DNA from: Halorubrum hochsteinianum
GTDB lineage: Archaea; Halobacteriota; Halobacteria; Halobacteriales; Haloferacaceae
Assembly (NCBI RefSeq): GCF_023702125.1
Contig: NZ_CP098415.1
Coordinates: forward strand, 496,001-560,000
Direction of reading: 5' to 3'
Length of the DNA stretch: 64,000 nucleotides
Under the pieces are notes generated by a model, which saw only the letters and a list, made by a program, of their open reading frames with translations, was not told where the DNA came from and did not search any database. This document shows positions 34,372-42,570 of this stretch, piece by piece; position 1 is the first letter of the stretch; every line of letters starts with the position of its first letter. The translations under genes were made by a program, and so were the position numbers.

Positions 34372-35238
34372 TCACCCGCCGACGAGGTCCTCGAAGACGC
34401 GCCGCTGCGCCGCCGCGAGGTGCTCCGAGAAGGTGGCGCGGGCGATGCCGATGGCGTCCGCGACCTCCGTCGCGCTCGCCCCGCGGGGGTGTTCGAAGTA
34501 GCCGAGCCGCTGGGCGGTCCGGATCACCTCGCGCTGTCGCTCCGTGAGCCGTCCGCGGTCGACGACGACCGGATCCGACCGGGTGTCGGCCCCGCCGGAG
34601 CTGGTGAGCCGTTCGAGCCGCACCGACCCGCCGGTCGCCTCCAGCGCGTCGATCACCTCGCCGAGCGGGTCGGCCGCCGGCAGCGACAGCCCCAGTCTGA
34701 CGCGGTCGGGTGCCGTCCGGACCGTGACCGACGAGACCGGGTAGCCGAGCGCCTCGACGGCGTCGGCGGGGAACGGACCCGCCGCGCCGCTCCGACAGCG
34801 GTACACGAGTTCGTCGCCCCCGTCGAAGACGAGCTCCGCGTCGACCCGGCGGTCGGCGCGGAACTGCGAGACGACCCCGCCGTCGACGCGGACGCGGGCG
34901 ACGTCCTCGGCGACTGCCCCCGGCGGCAGCGCCTCCGCGACCGGGGCCGGCGTCGGGTCCCGGACCACGACCTCGACGCGCACCCCGGCGTCGCCGCACG
35001 CCGCCGCGGTCGACGACGCGTCCGAAGCGCTTCGGCTCGAATCCGCCTCCGGGCGGCCGTCACCGGCGGCGTCGACCGGTCCGGCGTCTCCGGACTCCGG
35101 GTTCGTCGATCCGGCGTCCGGGGACCCGGCGTCGGGCGCGCTCGAACCGGCGACGCCGTCGGAGCCCGCAGAGCCGGTCGAGCCGGAGCCGACGGCGCTG
35201 GCGGGCGTGGAGTCAGACGACTGCGACCGCCGTCCCAT
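34372..35238 (-). CDS. Bat-type HTH transcription regulator
   Basis: The 288-residue protein ends in an HTH_10 ('bacterio-opsin activator') domain (about 230-285: LTERQREVIRTAQRLGYFEHPRG then ATEVADAIGIARATFSEHL). The middle region matches the Bat-associated regulatory domain. The first 85 residues are Ser/Gly/Asp-rich and repetitive, and translation could instead begin at GTG 34983 where the conserved part starts. A poly-A/T promoter tract at about 35258-35268 favours ATG 35238. It is divergent from crtI and near hop, so control of the retinal-protein and carotenoid genes is a reasonable guess. It lacks the PAS/GAF part of true Bat. Confidence 0.8.
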   Translation of the reverse strand: MGRRSQSSDSTPASAVGSGSTGSAGSDGVAGSSAPDAGSPDAGSTNPESGDAGPVDAAGDGRPEADSSRSASDASSTAAACGDAGVRVEVVVRDPTPAPVAEALPPGAVAEDVARVRVDGGVVSQFRADRRVDAELVFDGGDELVYRCRSGAAGPFPADAVEALGYPVSSVTVRTAPDRVRLGLSLPAADPLGEVIDALEATGGSVRLERLTSSGGADTRSDPVVVDRGRLTERQREVIRTAQRLGYFEHPRGASATEVADAIGIARATFSEHLAAAQRRVFEDLVGG

Positions 35239-35372
35239 ACCTCGATCGTGCGGTCCAACAGGGAAAAAAAGCGAGCCGAACGAGTACGTCTCGGGGGCGG
35301 TCGGCGATCGGTCTCATAAAATCCCGACGAGAGTTGGCAACGACTCACACGGGACGAGCCCGTAACGCACAC

Positions 35373-36905
35373 ATGAGCGACGATACACTTCGTGGGCAGT
35401 CGGTGGGGGTCGTCGGCGGCGGCATCGGGGGGCTCTCGGCGGCCGCGTACCTCGCGGCCGCCGGCGCGGAGGTGACGGTGTACGAGCGCGCCGAGCGCGT
35501 CGGCGGGGTGGCCGGGCGGCTCGAAGTCGACGGGTTCCGGTTCGACACCGGACCGTCGTGGTACCTGCTGCCGGAGCTGTTCGAGCGGTTCTTCGATGAC
35601 TTCGGCCGGTCGCCGGCGGAGTTCTACGAGTTAGAGCGACTCGACCCGCACTACCGCGTGTTCTGGGACGACGGCGACCGCGCCGACGTGCCCGCCGACC
35701 CGGCGGCGGCGGCCGACCTGTTCGAGTCGTACGAGGCGGGGGCGGGCGACGCCTTCCAGGAGTACCTCGACGACGCGGAGCGGGCGTACGACGCCGGGAT
35801 GAAGCGGTTCGTACTCCCCGGCCGGTCGCGGTTCCGCGACTACCTCTCGCTCGATGTCGTCGCCGGCGGGCGGGAGCTGGACCTGCTCTCCAGCCTCGAC
35901 GAGCGGGTGCGCTCGTACGTCGACCACCCGAAGCTGCGACAGCTGCTGGAGTACACGCTCGTGTTCCTCGGGGGGTCGCCGCACAACACGCCGGCGCTGT
36001 ACCAGCTGATGAGCCACGTCGACTACGGCCTGGGCGTCTACTACCCGCAGGGCGGGATGTACGAGGTCGTCGAGGCGGTCGAAACGGTCGCGCACGACGC
36101 CGGGGCGGACGTTCACACGGGGGTCTCGGTGACGGGACTGGAGCCGCTCGACGACGGCGTCGGCGTCGAACTCGGCGGGGACCGATACGTCCACGACCGG
36201 GTGGTCTGTAACGCGCCGCCGGCGCACGTCGAGCGCGAACTGCTCCCAGAGGGGACGGTGCCGCGGCTCGGCGACTACTGGGAGCGGCGGACCTACGGCC
36301 CCGCGGCGCACCTGCTGTACCTCGGCGTCGAGGGGGAGCTACCGGAACTGGAACACCATACCCTCGCGCTCCCGACGGACTGGGACCCGCACTTCGAGGC
36401 GATATTCGACGACCCCGCGTGGCCGACCGATGACACCGAGCCGGTGGTGTACGTGAACGTGCCGTCGCGGACGGACCCGTCGGTCGCGCCCGACGGCCAC
36501 GAGGCGGTCGTGACGCTCGTCCCGCTCGCGCCGGGGCTCGACGACACGCCCGAGCGGCGGCGGGCGCTCCGGGACCGCGTCTTGGAGGCGGTGGCGTCGC
36601 GGACCGGCGTCGACCTCCGCGACCGGATCGTCGTCGAGGAGTCGGCGTGCGTCTCCGAGTTCGCGGACCGGTTCGACCAGCCCGGCGGGAGCGCGCTCGG
36701 CCTCGCGCACACCATGCGACAGACCGGACCGCTCCGACCGGGACCGCGCGTCCGGGGGACGGACCGGCTCTACTACGTCGGCGGGAGCGCCAATCCGGGG
36801 ATCGGCGTGCCCATGTGTCTGCTCGGCGGCGAACACTGCGCGGACGCGGTCGCGGCCGACGTCGCCGGCGGGCCGCTCGACCGCCTCCCGCTGGTCGGGC
36901 GGTGA
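35373..36905 (+). CDS. crtI: CrtI-type phytoene desaturase / carotenoid oxidoreductase
   Basis: The 510-residue flavoprotein has an N-terminal FAD-binding motif GVVGGGIGGLSAAAYLAAAG and the family block ERAERVGGVAGR. Its C-terminal FAD-contact signature is YYVGGSANPGIGVPMCLLGG. It desaturates phytoene toward lycopene, the precursor of bacterioruberin and, through beta-carotene, of the retinal used by the halorhodopsin encoded next. A TATA-like TCATAAAATCC lies at about 35310-35320, and I start at ATG 35373 rather than the upstream 35334. Haloarchaea often have several CrtI paralogues, so the exact desaturation step is uncertain. Confidence 0.88.
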   Translation: MSDDTLRGQSVGVVGGGIGGLSAAAYLAAAGAEVTVYERAERVGGVAGRLEVDGFRFDTGPSWYLLPELFERFFDDFGRSPAEFYELERLDPHYRVFWDDGDRADVPADPAAAADLFESYEAGAGDAFQEYLDDAERAYDAGMKRFVLPGRSRFRDYLSLDVVAGGRELDLLSSLDERVRSYVDHPKLRQLLEYTLVFLGGSPHNTPALYQLMSHVDYGLGVYYPQGGMYEVVEAVETVAHDAGADVHTGVSVTGLEPLDDGVGVELGGDRYVHDRVVCNAPPAHVERELLPEGTVPRLGDYWERRTYGPAAHLLYLGVEGELPELEHHTLALPTDWDPHFEAIFDDPAWPTDDTEPVVYVNVPSRTDPSVAPDGHEAVVTLVPLAPGLDDTPERRRALRDRVLEAVASRTGVDLRDRIVVEESACVSEFADRFDQPGGSALGLAHTMRQTGPLRPGPRVRGTDRLYYVGGSANPGIGVPMCLLGGEHCADAVAADVAGGPLDRLPLVGR

Positions 36906-36991
36906 GAAGGGAAACGATCGTCCACTCTTTCTCCGAGAAAACGGATTATTTCGAATAAGCACCGCAGAGATCGGAATCAGTCAAGAAACCC

Positions 36992-37006
36992 TTACCAGTC
37001 AGGTTA
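36992..37006 (+). promoter_or_regulatory. candidate Bat-type upstream activating site of hop
   Basis: TTACCAGTCAGGTTA is an imperfect inverted repeat with ACC and GGT arms. It lies five bases upstream of the TATA element of the halorhodopsin gene, where the bop UAS with ACC/GG arms sits in Halobacterium. A Bat-type regulator is encoded 1.8 kb upstream. Confidence 0.4.
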
Positions 37007-37011
37007 GTACA

Positions 37012-37020
37012 TTTAATAAA
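37012..37020 (+). promoter_or_regulatory. TATA element of hop
   Basis: TTTAATAAA is one of the clearest TATA boxes in the window and lies 27-35 bases before the ATG at 37047, giving a leader of a few bases. Confidence 0.65.
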
Positions 37021-37046
37021 TTCGCCACGTTGTTTTCGAACGACGC

Positions 37047-37919
37047 ATGATCGAAACAGCAGCGGCTGACTTACTCGCAAGCGGAACAGTCCCGCTCGAA
37101 ATGACGCAGACCGAGATATTCCAGTTCATTCAGGACAACACCCTCCTGAGCGCGTCGCTGTGGGTGAACATCGCGCTCGCGGGCCTCTCCATCCTCCTGT
37201 TCGTCTACATGGGGCGAAACGTCGAGGACCCGCGCGCGCAGCTGATCTTCGTGGCGACGCTGATGGTACCGCTGGTGTCGATATCCAGCTACACGGGCCT
37301 CGTCTCCGGACTCACAGTTGGATTCCTCGAAATGCCGGCGGGTCACGCGCTCGCCGGGGCCGGGGCCGGCCCGGAGGGCGGCGTGTTCACCCCGTGGGGG
37401 CGCTACCTCACGTGGGCGTTCTCGACGCCGATGATCCTGATCGCGCTCGGCCTCCTCGCCGGGTCGAACCTGAGCAAGCTGTTCACCGCCGTGGTGGCCG
37501 ACGTCGGGATGTGTATCACCGGGCTGGCGGCCGCGCTGACCACCTCCTCGTACCTCCTGCGGTGGGTCTGGTACGGGATCAGCTGCGCGTTCTTCGTCGT
37601 CGTCCTGTACATCCTGCTCGCGGAGTGGGCGAAGGACGCCGAGGTCGCCGGCACCGCGGACATCTTCAACACGCTGAAGGTGCTCACCGTCGTCCTCTGG
37701 CTCGGCTACCCGATCTTCTGGGCACTCGGTGCCGAGGGGATCGCGGTGCTCGACATCGCGATCACCTCGTGGGCCTACAGCGGGATGGACATCATCGCGA
37801 AGTACCTCTTCGCGTTCCTCCTGCTGCGGTGGGTCGTCGACAACGAGCGGACGGTCGCCGACATGGCCACGGGACTCGGTGCGGCCTCCCGCGGCGGCGC
37901 GGCACCGGCCGACGACTGA
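37047..37919 (+). CDS. hop: halorhodopsin, light-driven inward chloride pump
   Basis: The 290-residue seven-helix retinal protein closely follows Halobacterium halorhodopsin. The third-helix motif is T122-S126-A133 (LTWAFSTPMILIALG), where bacteriorhodopsin has D85, T89 and D96, so it carries anions, not protons. The retinal Schiff-base lysine is K252 (SGMDIIAKYLFAF). Other family blocks include SISSYTGLVSGLTVG, EMPAGHALAG and DIGMC-like DVGMCITG. The short extension before the first helix is typical. It sits just after crtI, which helps supply the chromophore precursor, and has its own strong promoter. Confidence 0.96.
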   Translation: MIETAAADLLASGTVPLEMTQTEIFQFIQDNTLLSASLWVNIALAGLSILLFVYMGRNVEDPRAQLIFVATLMVPLVSISSYTGLVSGLTVGFLEMPAGHALAGAGAGPEGGVFTPWGRYLTWAFSTPMILIALGLLAGSNLSKLFTAVVADVGMCITGLAAALTTSSYLLRWVWYGISCAFFVVVLYILLAEWAKDAEVAGTADIFNTLKVLTVVLWLGYPIFWALGAEGIAVLDIAITSWAYSGMDIIAKYLFAFLLLRWVVDNERTVADMATGLGAASRGGAAPADD

Positions 37920-37954
37920 CGGCGCGGTCGCTCCCGTCGTCGCGGTCGATCTCG

Positions 37955-37975
37955 CGGATCTCCTTTTTGTTGTAC
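37955..37975 (+). terminator. T-run terminator after hop
   Basis: CTCCTTTTTGTTGT, about 40 bases after the halorhodopsin stop, is the only T-run in the spacer and is a likely transcription stop before pth2. Confidence 0.45.
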
Positions 37976-38045
37976 CACGTCCACAGGCCCCAGCCACGGC
38001 CGCCGAGAGGGAAGCGCTAAACCCGCGGCGGCGGTGGGGGGAGAC

Positions 38046-38384
38046 ATGAAACAGGCCATCGTCGCCCGGACGGACATCGGCATGGGCGAGGGGAAACTCG
38101 CCGCGCAGGTCGCGCACGCGTCGCTGTCGGCGTACCAGGACGCGGGCCGACGCGCCCGCAAGAAGTGGCAGGGGGAGGGACAGAAGAAGGTCGTGCTCAA
38201 GGGCGACTCCGAGAGCCAGCTGTTCGAGCTGGCCGACAAGGCGGACAAGGAGGGACTGCCGTACGCGATCGTTCGCGACGCCGGTCACACTCAGCTCGAT
38301 CCGGGGACCGTCACCGCGCTCGCGGTCGGTCCGGCCCGCGACGACAGCGTCGACCGCGTGACCGGCGACCTCTCGCTGTACTGA
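38046..38384 (+). CDS. pth2: archaeal-type peptidyl-tRNA hydrolase (Pth2)
   Basis: The 112-residue enzyme frees tRNA from prematurely released peptidyl-tRNA. It matches Pth2 along its whole length: [25 protein letters not shown] at the start (the GKLAAQ-AHAS helix), KVVLKG in the middle and [20 protein letters not shown] at the end. ATG 38046 is preferred over 38034 by homology. The next gene, truD, begins at the very next base after the stop, so the two tRNA-related genes form one operon. Confidence 0.94.
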   Translation: MKQAIVARTDIGMGEGKLAAQVAHASLSAYQDAGRRARKKWQGEGQKKVVLKGDSESQLFELADKADKEGLPYAIVRDAGHTQLDPGTVTALAVGPARDDSVDRVTGDLSLY

Positions 38385-39848
38385 ATGGCCTCCGAACACG
38401 CGCTCCGCGAGGCACACGCGACGGAGCGGGCGGTCGGGATCGAACACTACGTCAGCGGCGCGGACGGGATCGGCGGTCGCCTGCGGGAGTCGCCGGACGA
38501 CTTCCGGGTCCGAGAGCTGGAGGCGTTCGACGCGGAGCCGCTCGACGCCGACACCGGGAGCTACCCGGAGCTGGTGGTCCGGGCGACGCTCCGCGACTGG
38601 GACACGAACGACTTCGCGCGGCGGCTCTCCGACGCGCTCGGCGTCAGCCGCGAGCGCGTCTCGTGGGCCGGGACGAAGGACAAGCGGGCGGTGACCACGC
38701 AGCTGTTCACGGTCCGCGGGGTCGACGCCGACGACCTCCCCGAGGTCCGCGGGGCCGAGATCGAGGCGCTCGGCCGCGCGGGCCGCAGCCTCTCGTTCGG
38801 CGACCTCGCCGGCAACGCCTTCGAGATCCGGGTCGCGGACGCGGTCGAGGACGCCCCCGAGCGCGTCGCCGCCGCGGTGCGCGACCTCCGGGCGTTCGCG
38901 GGCGAGACAGAAGGGAGCGACGCGGCGGAGACCCCCGCCGACTCGGCGTTCCCGGTCCGCGCGACCGTCGGCGTCCCGAACTACTTCGGCCAGCAGCGCT
39001 TCGGCAGCCGGCGGCCGGTCACCCACGTCGTCGGGCTGGCGATCGCCCGGAACGACCCCCGCGAGGCGGTCCGGCTGTACGCGGGCAACCCGGCGGCGAC
39101 GGAGCCGGACGACACGCGGGCCGCGCGCGACCGCGTCGACGCGGCGTTCGGCGTGGGCGGTGAGGTGGAGTCCGACGGCACGGGCGACGGCGACTGGGCG
39201 GCCTGTCTCGACGAGATCCCCGGAAAGCTCCGGTTCGAGCGTTCGATGGTCCACCGGCTCGCCGACCGCGGGGTCGACCCCGACGCGCCGGCCGACAACG
39301 AGGACTGGTGGCACGCGCTGGAGGCCGTCCCCTCGAACCTCCAGCGGCTGTTCGTCAACGCGGCCCAGTCGTACCTGTTCAATCGGATCGTGAGCGAGCG
39401 CCTGCGGCGGGGGCTGCCGTTCGGTCGCCCCGTCGCCGGCGACGTGGTCTGTTTCGCCGACAGCGGCGCGCCGGAGGAGCTGTACGCGCCGGACGCGGAC
39501 CGGCTCCAGCGGGTCGACGCCGACCGGGTCGAGGTCGTCGCCCGGCACTGCGAGCGCGGGCGGGCGTTCGTCACCGCGCCGCTCGTCGGCACCGAGACGG
39601 AGCTCGGCGACGGCGAACCCGGCGAGATCGAGCGGGAAGTCCTCACAGACGTCGGGATCGAGCCGGGCGACTTCGCGCTTCCCGGCGAGTTCGACTCGAA
39701 GGGGACCCGGCGGGCGATACTCCTCCGGACCGACCTCGACGTGTCGATCGAGGGCGGCGACCCGCGGTTCGGCTTCGCGCTGCCGAGCGGCTCGTACGCG
39801 ACCGTGCTGCTCCGGGAGTTCACGAAGTCGGGGCCGCTCGACCTCTGA
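38385..39848 (+). CDS. truD: tRNA pseudouridine(13) synthase TruD
   Basis: The 487-residue protein has the TruD catalytic motif [13 protein letters not shown] with D99, and the family blocks [19 protein letters not shown] and NAAQSYLFN. It converts U13 (U35 in some archaeal tRNAs) to pseudouridine. The TRUD insertion domain spans about residues 205-370. The start codon directly abuts the pth2 stop (TGAATG), which implies coupled translation. Confidence 0.93.
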   Translation: MASEHALREAHATERAVGIEHYVSGADGIGGRLRESPDDFRVRELEAFDAEPLDADTGSYPELVVRATLRDWDTNDFARRLSDALGVSRERVSWAGTKDKRAVTTQLFTVRGVDADDLPEVRGAEIEALGRAGRSLSFGDLAGNAFEIRVADAVEDAPERVAAAVRDLRAFAGETEGSDAAETPADSAFPVRATVGVPNYFGQQRFGSRRPVTHVVGLAIARNDPREAVRLYAGNPAATEPDDTRAARDRVDAAFGVGGEVESDGTGDGDWAACLDEIPGKLRFERSMVHRLADRGVDPDAPADNEDWWHALEAVPSNLQRLFVNAAQSYLFNRIVSERLRRGLPFGRPVAGDVVCFADSGAPEELYAPDADRLQRVDADRVEVVARHCERGRAFVTAPLVGTETELGDGEPGEIEREVLTDVGIEPGDFALPGEFDSKGTRRAILLRTDLDVSIEGGDPRFGFALPSGSYATVLLREFTKSGPLDL

Positions 39849-39952
39849 CCGATCCGCGTTCGTGTATTATCGTTCGGCTCAGTCGGACGAGATAACCACG
39901 ATACTGCGCTTCGTTCCGAGCCGTTTTTGTGCGACAGCCGTCAATCGACTCC

Positions 39953-40507
39953 ATGACCCGGATCGTCGTCATCGACCTCCACGGCCAGTTCACGCACCTC
40001 GAACGGCGGGCGCTCCGCGACATCGGCGTCGACACCGAGATCGTGTCGGCGGAGACGCCGGCCGACGAGGTCGACGCCGACGGGATCGTCCTCTCGGGCG
40101 GGCCGGACATGGACCGCGTCGGCAACGCCCCGGACTACCTCGACGGCGACGCGCCCGTCCTCGGGATCTGCCTCGGCATGCAGCTGATCGCCAGCGAGCT
40201 CGACGGCGCGGTGGGGTCGGGCAACTACGGCGGCTACGCCGACGTCGACGTGGAGATCGTCGACGACGAGGATCCGCTCGTCGGCTCGCTCGCGCCGGAG
40301 ACCCGCGTCTGGGCCTCCCACGCCGACGAGGTGACCGAACTCCCCGAGGGGTTCGACCGCACCGCCACCTCCGACGTCTGCGGCATCGAGGCGATGGCCG
40401 ACCCGGACGCGGGGCTGTACGGCGTCCAGTGGCACCCGGAGGTCGCCCACACCGAGCGCGGCGAGGAGGTCTTCGAGAACTTCGTCGCGATCTGCGAGTC
40501 GGCCTGA
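39953..40507 (+). CDS. guaAa: GMP synthase, glutamine amidotransferase subunit
   Basis: The 184-residue class I glutaminase provides ammonia to the separate synthetase subunit that converts XMP to GMP, the split arrangement used by archaea. The nucleophile C73 is in GICLGMQ, and H161 and E163 are in VQWHPE. ATG 39953 matches the family N-terminus (TRIVVIDLHGQF). A T-rich element (CCGTTTTTGTG, about 39921-39931) upstream is a likely promoter. The ATP-pyrophosphatase partner is not in the window. Confidence 0.93.
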   Translation: MTRIVVIDLHGQFTHLERRALRDIGVDTEIVSAETPADEVDADGIVLSGGPDMDRVGNAPDYLDGDAPVLGICLGMQLIASELDGAVGSGNYGGYADVDVEIVDDEDPLVGSLAPETRVWASHADEVTELPEGFDRTATSDVCGIEAMADPDAGLYGVQWHPEVAHTERGEEVFENFVAICESA

Positions 40508-40543
40508 ACGCGACCCCGCGGCTGCGATCCCGCGGCCGCGACC

Positions 40544-40741
40544 TCAGAGCCGGTGGCGACGGACCGTCTCCGTGCCGCAGCTCGGGCACTCGCGCCGGTA
40601 CTCGACGGTCCCGCCGGTCGTCGCCGCCTCCCACTCGCCGGCCTCGTCGACGAAGCCGCACGCCTCGCAGACGTGGGGCTGCCCGTCGAGTCGAGCGCGG
40701 AGCCGGTCGAACGCCGTCGTTCCGCCGTGGCTGGATGACAT
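40544..40741 (-). CDS. small zinc-ribbon protein (HVO_0649-like)
   Basis: The 65-residue protein has two CxxC knuckles, CEACG (about 24-28) and CPSCG (about 53-57), separated by a short beta region. This is the plan of the tiny zinc-finger proteins that are abundant in haloarchaea. ATG 40741 is set by a strong TATA tract on the minus strand (TTAATAATTA, about 40764-40773), giving a leaderless message. Function unknown, perhaps nucleic-acid or protein binding. Confidence 0.75.
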   Translation of the reverse strand: MSSSHGGTTAFDRLRARLDGQPHVCEACGFVDEAGEWEAATTGGTVEYRRECPSCGTETVRRHRL

Positions 40742-40860
40742 GTGTTGCCGACACACAATGTAATTATTAATAGTTTACTACGGGGATCGGGAGCGTGCGG
40801 GAGCCGAGGCTCCGCGGAGTCGGGTCGTCGTCGCTCGAAAAGGGGCGGGACGCCGCCCGG

Positions 40861-41145
40861 CTACGCCGCGAACAGCTCGTCGACCGCCTCGCCGGCGGTC
40901 TCGACCGCCTCCTGCGCGACCGCCTCCCGGTCCGGATCCGCGTCCTCGGGGGCGTTGAGGTAGACGTCGACGTCGAGGACGCCGTCCTCGAACGTGACGG
41001 TGATGTCGAGGTCCTTCACGGTCGACTGGTCGTAGTGTTTGAACACGATCCCCTCGGCCGCCTCCGCGGCGGTGCGGACGACGTCGTCGTCGTCCGGCCC
41101 GTCCGCGTCGACCGGCTCCGAGGCGTCGCTCGCGTCGTCGGTCAC
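40861..41145 (-). CDS. DUF3194 archaeal protein
   Basis: The 94-residue acidic protein belongs to the archaeal DUF3194 family, which is regularly found next to prefoldin beta. It starts with GTG at 41145, four bases after the prefoldin beta stop, so it is co-transcribed. Role unknown, possibly linked to chaperone or KEOPS function. Confidence 0.85.
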   Translation of the reverse strand: MTDDASDASEPVDADGPDDDDVVRTAAEAAEGIVFKHYDQSTVKDLDITVTFEDGVLDVDVYLNAPEDADPDREAVAQEAVETAGEAVDELFAA

Positions 41146-41149
41146 GGCC

Positions 41150-41548
41150 TTACGCGCCGCCAGCGCCCGGACCGCCCGGTCCCATCGGGCCGCCGCCGCC
41201 AGCGCCGCCCTGGAGCATCTGCTGGAGCTCGCTCTGGAGCTCGTCGAACTGCTCCTCGACGCGCTCCTCCTGCTTCTCGAGCTGCTCGACGCGGACCTCG
41301 AGCGAGTCGACCTTGTTCTCGAGGTCGTCGTAGGCGGACTCGTAGTCCGTCTCGACGAGGACCTCGCCGATCTCTCGGTACATCCCCGCGTCCTCGTCGA
41401 CGTCTTCGAGGGCGTCGAGGGCGGTCTTGGACTCGTTGAGCGCGGACTGGGCCTGCTCTTTCTGCTCGGAGACCTGCTGTGCGGTCTCCTGAAGCTCCTG
41501 CAGCTCCTCTATCTTCTCCTGTGCCTCGGGCGGCATATTCCCTTGCAT
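41150..41548 (-). CDS. pfdB: prefoldin beta subunit
   Basis: The 132-residue chaperone subunit has two long coiled-coil helices (about 5-45 and 75-115) around a short beta hairpin ([12 protein letters not shown]), and ends in a Gly/Pro-rich tail. Archaeal prefoldin (alpha2-beta4) captures unfolded proteins for the thermosome. ATG 41548 corresponds to the usual start [12 protein letters not shown]. It belongs to the cluster with Pcc1, RpoP and L37Ae. Confidence 0.94.
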   Translation of the reverse strand: MQGNMPPEAQEKIEELQELQETAQQVSEQKEQAQSALNESKTALDALEDVDEDAGMYREIGEVLVETDYESAYDDLENKVDSLEVRVEQLEKQEERVEEQFDELQSELQQMLQGGAGGGGPMGPGGPGAGGA

Positions 41549-41650
41549 AGACGGACGGACGCGGCCCGGACGGAAAAACCCCCGACTTCTCCGACGACGG
41601 CCCATGCGGACGCGACAGCCCCGAAAGAGGCCGTTATCGGTGTCTGCGCG

Positions 41651-41914
41651 CTACGTCCGATCGGCGCTCGTCCCGACGCGTTCGGCGACCGCAACGAGGC
41701 GCGACCAGCTGTTGACGCCGGCGCGGAGGGCGACGAGGTCGTCGGCGCGGACGCGGACGCGGACCGCGCTCCCGTCGCGGTCGACGGTCGCGGTCGAGCG
41801 GGCGTCGTCGATCTCGCCCACCTCGGGACCGAGCGCGTCGGCCACGACGCGGGCGCGTCGCTCTGAGGGGTAGGTAACGGAGAGGACCGTCTCGTGTGGT
41901 CGCGTCGCCGTCAC
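41651..41914 (-). CDS. pcc1: KEOPS complex subunit Pcc1
   Basis: The 87-residue protein has the two-strand-helix Pcc1 fold, with VLSVTYPSERRARVVADALGP and the later ALRAGVNSWSRLV helix. Pcc1 dimerises within the KEOPS complex, which makes the N6-threonylcarbamoyl-adenosine of tRNA. It starts with GTG 41914, 20 bases after the rpoP stop. Confidence 0.9.
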   Translation of the reverse strand: MTATRPHETVLSVTYPSERRARVVADALGPEVGEIDDARSTATVDRDGSAVRVRVRADDLVALRAGVNSWSRLVAVAERVGTSADRT

Positions 41915-41934
41915 GGTCCGAAGAGAAGACGGCG

Positions 41935-42069
41935 TTACTCGACGTTGACTTCCTTCACGTCGCCGCCGCGCTCCTTCAGGAGGACGCGGTGGCCGCAGTA
42001 CGGGCAGCGCACGCCGCCGTACTCGTCGAGGGTGACGTCGCGCTTACAGCGGGAGCACTTGTAGCTCAT
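41935..42069 (-). CDS. rpoP: DNA-directed RNA polymerase subunit P (Rpo12)
   Basis: The 44-residue subunit has the complete zinc ribbon CSRC-x(15)-CPYCG and the basic LLKERGG segment that define Rpo12 (the RPB12 homologue). It stabilises the Rpo3-Rpo10 assembly platform. It begins four bases after the L37Ae stop. Confidence 0.95.
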
Positions 42070-42073
42070 CGTC

Positions 42074-42340
42074 CTATTCCTCGTCGGCGAGCGCGGCGCG
42101 GATGGAGCGGCGGACGGTGCGACCGCCGGGCGTCTCGGGGCGGTACGCGCCGCCCGTGAACGTCTCGCCGGTCTCCTCGTTGACCCAGATGCCGGTGCCC
42201 TTGCGCGTGACGTCGTCGCCGTCGACGGTGGCGTTGCGCATCTCCTCTTCGATGTCCTGGACCCGCTTGCGCGCGACCCGGCCGTAGCGGGCACCGAATC
42301 GGCCCGCACTCCCGGTGCTTCGTGCCTTGTCCTCAGCCAT
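42074..42340 (-). CDS. rpl37ae: ribosomal protein L37Ae (eL43), zinc-less variant
   Basis: The 88-residue large-subunit protein matches L37Ae at both ends ([19 protein letters not shown] and [22 protein letters not shown]). In the middle, where other L37Ae proteins have two CxxC zinc knuckles, it has no cysteine at all ([20 protein letters not shown] then TGETF). The fold must be held without zinc. First gene of the cluster, with a TTTTTACC promoter-like element about 25-35 bases upstream (42368-42375). Confidence 0.9.
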
Positions 42341-42570
42341 AGTGAGTCCGTCTACCGCCAGCGCGGGTAAAAAGGCTACGAGTCGCGGCGGTCGGTCGGC
42401 ACCCCGGGGAGCGGCTCGACGTGCCGCCTCACTGCGACTGCGACCCGCCCTCGATCTTTTTATCACCGTTCGGATCGGAGAAACGCCGACTGAGGCTGTT
42501 GTGAGCCCGTTTTGACGGGTTTCCTCGTCGCAGGTTTTTAAGCCGTAGAGCCCTTTATTACTGTAGATTC

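Noticed and set aside
37047-37919. Bacteriorhodopsin
   Set aside because: The proton-pump aspartates are replaced (T122 and A133), giving the halorhodopsin TSA motif.
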